A stretch of DNA of 64,000 nt from Prevotella sp. KH2C16 (GTDB lineage: Bacteria; Bacteroidota; Bacteroidia; Bacteroidales; Bacteroidaceae). The stretch is from contig NZ_FOOW01000014.1 in NCBI RefSeq assembly GCF_900113305.1, forward strand, positions 1-64,000, written 5' to 3'. The notes below the pieces were generated by a model. The model did no database searches, was not told the DNA's origin, and saw nothing but the letters and a program-made list of their open reading frames with translations. The first letter of the stretch is position 1. Each line of letters opens with the position of its first letter. The translations under genes were made by a program, and so were the position numbers. Below, one piece after another: positions 62,200 through 64,000 of this stretch.

Positions 62200-62616
62200 A
62201 TGAAAGGAACAGAACATTTCACACGCACGATAGCCGAATACCTCAATCAGCGTGCTATGACAGACCCTTTGTTTGCCCCCAACTTGATGAAACCTAAAAA
62301 AAGCATTGAGGAGTGTGTAACCTACATTCTTAATCAAGTGCAGAAATGTGGCTGCAACGGATTTGACGACGATGAAATCTACTCTATGGCAGTCCACTAC
62401 TATGACGAGGACGAGATAGAGGTGGGAAAGGCAACCGACTGCCGAGTAATGGTAAACCACGTTGTGGAACTCACGGAGGAGGAGAAGGCAGAAGCACGCA
62501 AGCAAGCCATTGCGCAATATCAACGTGAGGAACTTGCCAAGATACAGAGCCGTAATGCAAGACCTCAAAAGAAAGAAACGGCAGAGGTGATACAGCCTTC
62601 ATTGTTTGACATCTAA
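62200..62616 (+). CDS. PcfK-like protein
   Basis: 138 residues from MKGTEHFTRTIAEYL; an earlier in-frame ATG overlaps the previous gene and is disfavoured. KSIEECVTYILNQVQK and GFDDDEIYSMAVHYYDED are typical of the PcfK-like family, found with PcfJ in conjugative elements. The charged C-terminus ends QPSLFDI. The function is unknown. Confidence 0.8.
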   Translation: MKGTEHFTRTIAEYLNQRAMTDPLFAPNLMKPKKSIEECVTYILNQVQKCGCNGFDDDEIYSMAVHYYDEDEIEVGKATDCRVMVNHVVELTEEEKAEARKQAIAQYQREELAKIQSRNARPQKKETAEVIQPSLFDI

Positions 62617-62627
62617 AAGTAAAGATT

Positions 62628-63158
62628 ATGGAACGATACGATTTAAGCGAAGCACGCATCTATGTAAGTACTTATGGGAAGTACAACGAAGGCTCACTAA
62701 AAGGTAAGTGGATAGACCTTTCGAGTTGTTACGACCAAGACGAGTTTATGGAAGTGTGCCACGAACTCCACCAAGACGAGGAAGAACCCGAATTGATGTT
62801 CCAAGATTGGGAGAACATTCCCGAAGAACTCATTGACGAGGGGCATTTGGACAGCAACTTCTTTGAACTTCGGGACGAGTTGGAGAAATTGGACAGTATG
62901 AACATGAGTGCCTTTTGGATATGGGTGGAGAATACCGGCAAGGACTTGACCTCTTCCGTTTATTTCCTAATGAAGCAATTTCATTCCGCTTTTGTGGGCA
63001 GATATGTGAGCAAAGAAGATTTTGCAAGGGAAATAGTAGGAATGGAACACGAACTATCCGAGTTTGCAGAGCGGTACTTCGATTATGACAAGTATGCAGA
63101 CGAACTCTTTGACGAGGGGTATTGGTTTGAGAGCGGATATGTATTCCGTGACGAGTAA
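62628..63158 (+). CDS. ardA: Antirestriction protein ArdA
   Basis: 176 residues, strongly acidic, a DNA mimic that inhibits type I restriction enzymes when the element enters a new host. The N-terminal EARIYVSTYGKYNEGSLKGKW and the C-terminal FVGRYVSKEDFAREIV and ERYFDYDKYADELF match ArdA. It lies 12 bp after pcfK and 18 bp before pcfJ. Confidence 0.92.
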   Translation: MERYDLSEARIYVSTYGKYNEGSLKGKWIDLSSCYDQDEFMEVCHELHQDEEEPELMFQDWENIPEELIDEGHLDSNFFELRDELEKLDSMNMSAFWIWVENTGKDLTSSVYFLMKQFHSAFVGRYVSKEDFAREIVGMEHELSEFAERYFDYDKYADELFDEGYWFESGYVFRDE

Positions 63159-63176
63159 AAACAAGGAGGACAGAAA

Positions 63177-64000
63177 ATGAAACCGAGAAACAAGTTTGAG
63201 AAGGCAATACTTGCCGAGAGCAAGCACCTTCGCCCGATAACCAAGACACAGAGCAGGTGGGTTTTCCGTGAGTGCATAAGCCACTTTGCCTACCGACTGC
63301 CCAAAGGTCGCACCACCTGTATGGACTGCGGACTTAGTTGGGTGATGGGCAAACCCAAAGAAACCTGCACCTGCCCCCATTGCAGGGCAAGGTTGCAGGT
63401 CAGAGAAACCTTTGAACGTAAATTGCAACAGAAACGGTATTTCACCACGCTTACCGCTTGCGGAGAGTACCAAGTATTGCGAATGTTCCTTCTCGTGGCT
63501 GAAATGGAGAAAGGCTGCAAGGCTGAATATCATGCGCTTGAAATCGGGCAGTATTGGTGGAACGCTGAGGGAAGGAAAGCCATAGTCGCCATTCCACGCA
63601 CGATGGGTTGGTACGTCGATACCTTTTCGTTCTACACCCCTATGGCAATACGCAACGACAACGATGCCTACCGATATGCTGCCACTTCCCCGATATATCC
63701 GAAGTTCAAGGTGTCGGACACCCTGCGCAGGAATGGCTTTGAGGACAATTTCTATGGCATAGAGCCAACAACGCTGATACCTGCGTTGCTTTCCGACAGC
63801 CGAGCCGAAACATTGATGAAGTCGGGACGTACAGACCACCTGCGCTATTTTCTTGGCAAAAGAAAAGCGTTTGACGAGTATTGGCAGTCCTATAAGATTG
63901 CAGTCCGCAACGGCTACGAGATAACCGACATTTCCCTTTGGTGCGACTATGTGGACATGCTCCGCAGATTGGGCAGGGACACACACAGCCTGAAGTACCT
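63177..64000 (+). CDS. PcfJ-like protein, C-terminus outside the window
   Basis: At least 274 residues from MKPRNKFEKAIL, with a strong AGGAGG ribosome-binding site 8 bp upstream. Two Cys pairs (CMDC, CTCPHC) at about 48-70 probably form a zinc knuckle, followed by an Arg/Lys-rich region. This matches PcfJ-like proteins of conjugative elements, whose role is unclear. The frame is open to the window edge. Confidence 0.82.
   Translation, partial: MKPRNKFEKAILAESKHLRPITKTQSRWVFRECISHFAYRLPKGRTTCMDCGLSWVMGKPKETCTCPHCRARLQVRETFERKLQQKRYFTTLTACGEYQVLRMFLLVAEMEKGCKAEYHALEIGQYWWNAEGRKAIVAIPRTMGWYVDTFSFYTPMAIRNDNDAYRYAATSPIYPKFKVSDTLRRNGFEDNFYGIEPTTLIPALLSDSRAETLMKSGRTDHLRYFLGKRKAFDEYWQSYKIAVRNGYEITDISLWCDYVDMLRRLGRDTHSLKY

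Larger units (their letters stand above)
58835..64000. mobile_element. Left part of an integrative (conjugative) element next to tRNA-Ser
   Basis: An integrase of the Bacteroides CTn type lies 312 bp from the tRNA 3' end, followed by a row of rightward genes typical of such elements: DUF1896, small unknowns, PcfK-like, ArdA antirestriction, PcfJ-like. Base composition is lower in GC than the rest of the window. The other end is outside the window, so the extent and the attachment repeat cannot be confirmed. Confidence 0.85.

Overview
The window looks like a chromosomal segment of a Bacteroidales bacterium, most likely a fairly GC-rich member of the Prevotellaceae. The evidence is the recurrent Bacteroidetes promoter (-7 box TAnnTTTG, often with TTG about 20 bp upstream), a TPP-riboswitch/TonB-receptor/PnuT thiamine operon, a PorQ type IX secretion component next to cytidylate kinase, a DUF4954 protein, a NagB/PIG-L fusion, and a Bacteroides-type integrative element at the right end. 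The species cannot be named from the sequence alone.

Layout, left to right. 1-0.9 kb: a membrane protein cut by the window edge and a decayed-looking spacer. 0.9-4.1 kb: thiamine uptake under a TPP riboswitch. 4.2-6.5 kb: a membrane-anchored methyltransferase, MutY and a lipoprotein. 7-8.6 kb: four small proteins of unknown function set among simple and GC-rich repeats. 8.7-19 kb: a leftward run of prolyl oligopeptidase, class I fumarase, M16 peptidase, DUF4954 protein and HflX. 19.3-24.6 kb: amino-sugar metabolism (GH89 alpha-N-acetylglucosaminidase leftward, NagB and a NagB-like/PIG-L fusion rightward). 25.1-26.6 kb: a small membrane protein plus ABC ATPase between imperfect 38-bp direct repeats. 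26.6-36.2 kb: outer-membrane barrel protein, helicase-exonuclease fusion, OPT transporter, M6 peptidase. 36.5-41.3 kb: ClpB and an ECF sigma operon. 41.5-51.4 kb: membrane protein, glutamine synthetase, then a giant alpha-2-macroglobulin, DUF1573 protein and IspH. 51.4-58.7 kb: small and lipoprotein genes, cmk-porQ, TonB, polyprenyl synthase, TatD, MmcQ/YjbR. From 58.7 kb: tRNA-Ser(GGA) followed by the left part of an integrative element (integrase, DUF1896, PcfK, ArdA, PcfJ), which runs off the window.

The most unusual feature is not a gene. Eight intergenic arrays of at least four unrelated sequence families share one rule: tandem units of exactly 11 bp (or 22 bp = 2 x 11), usually mixing a short motif and its reverse complement while keeping the same 11-bp register. 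All lie outside genes, and each lies 3' of at least one gene. One of them sits inside a 30-bp inverted repeat. They are described as families A (30 units in four arrays), B (two arrays), C and D. I do not recognise them as a named element class.

Almost all function calls rest on motifs and family resemblance read by eye. No database search or folding calculation was run.
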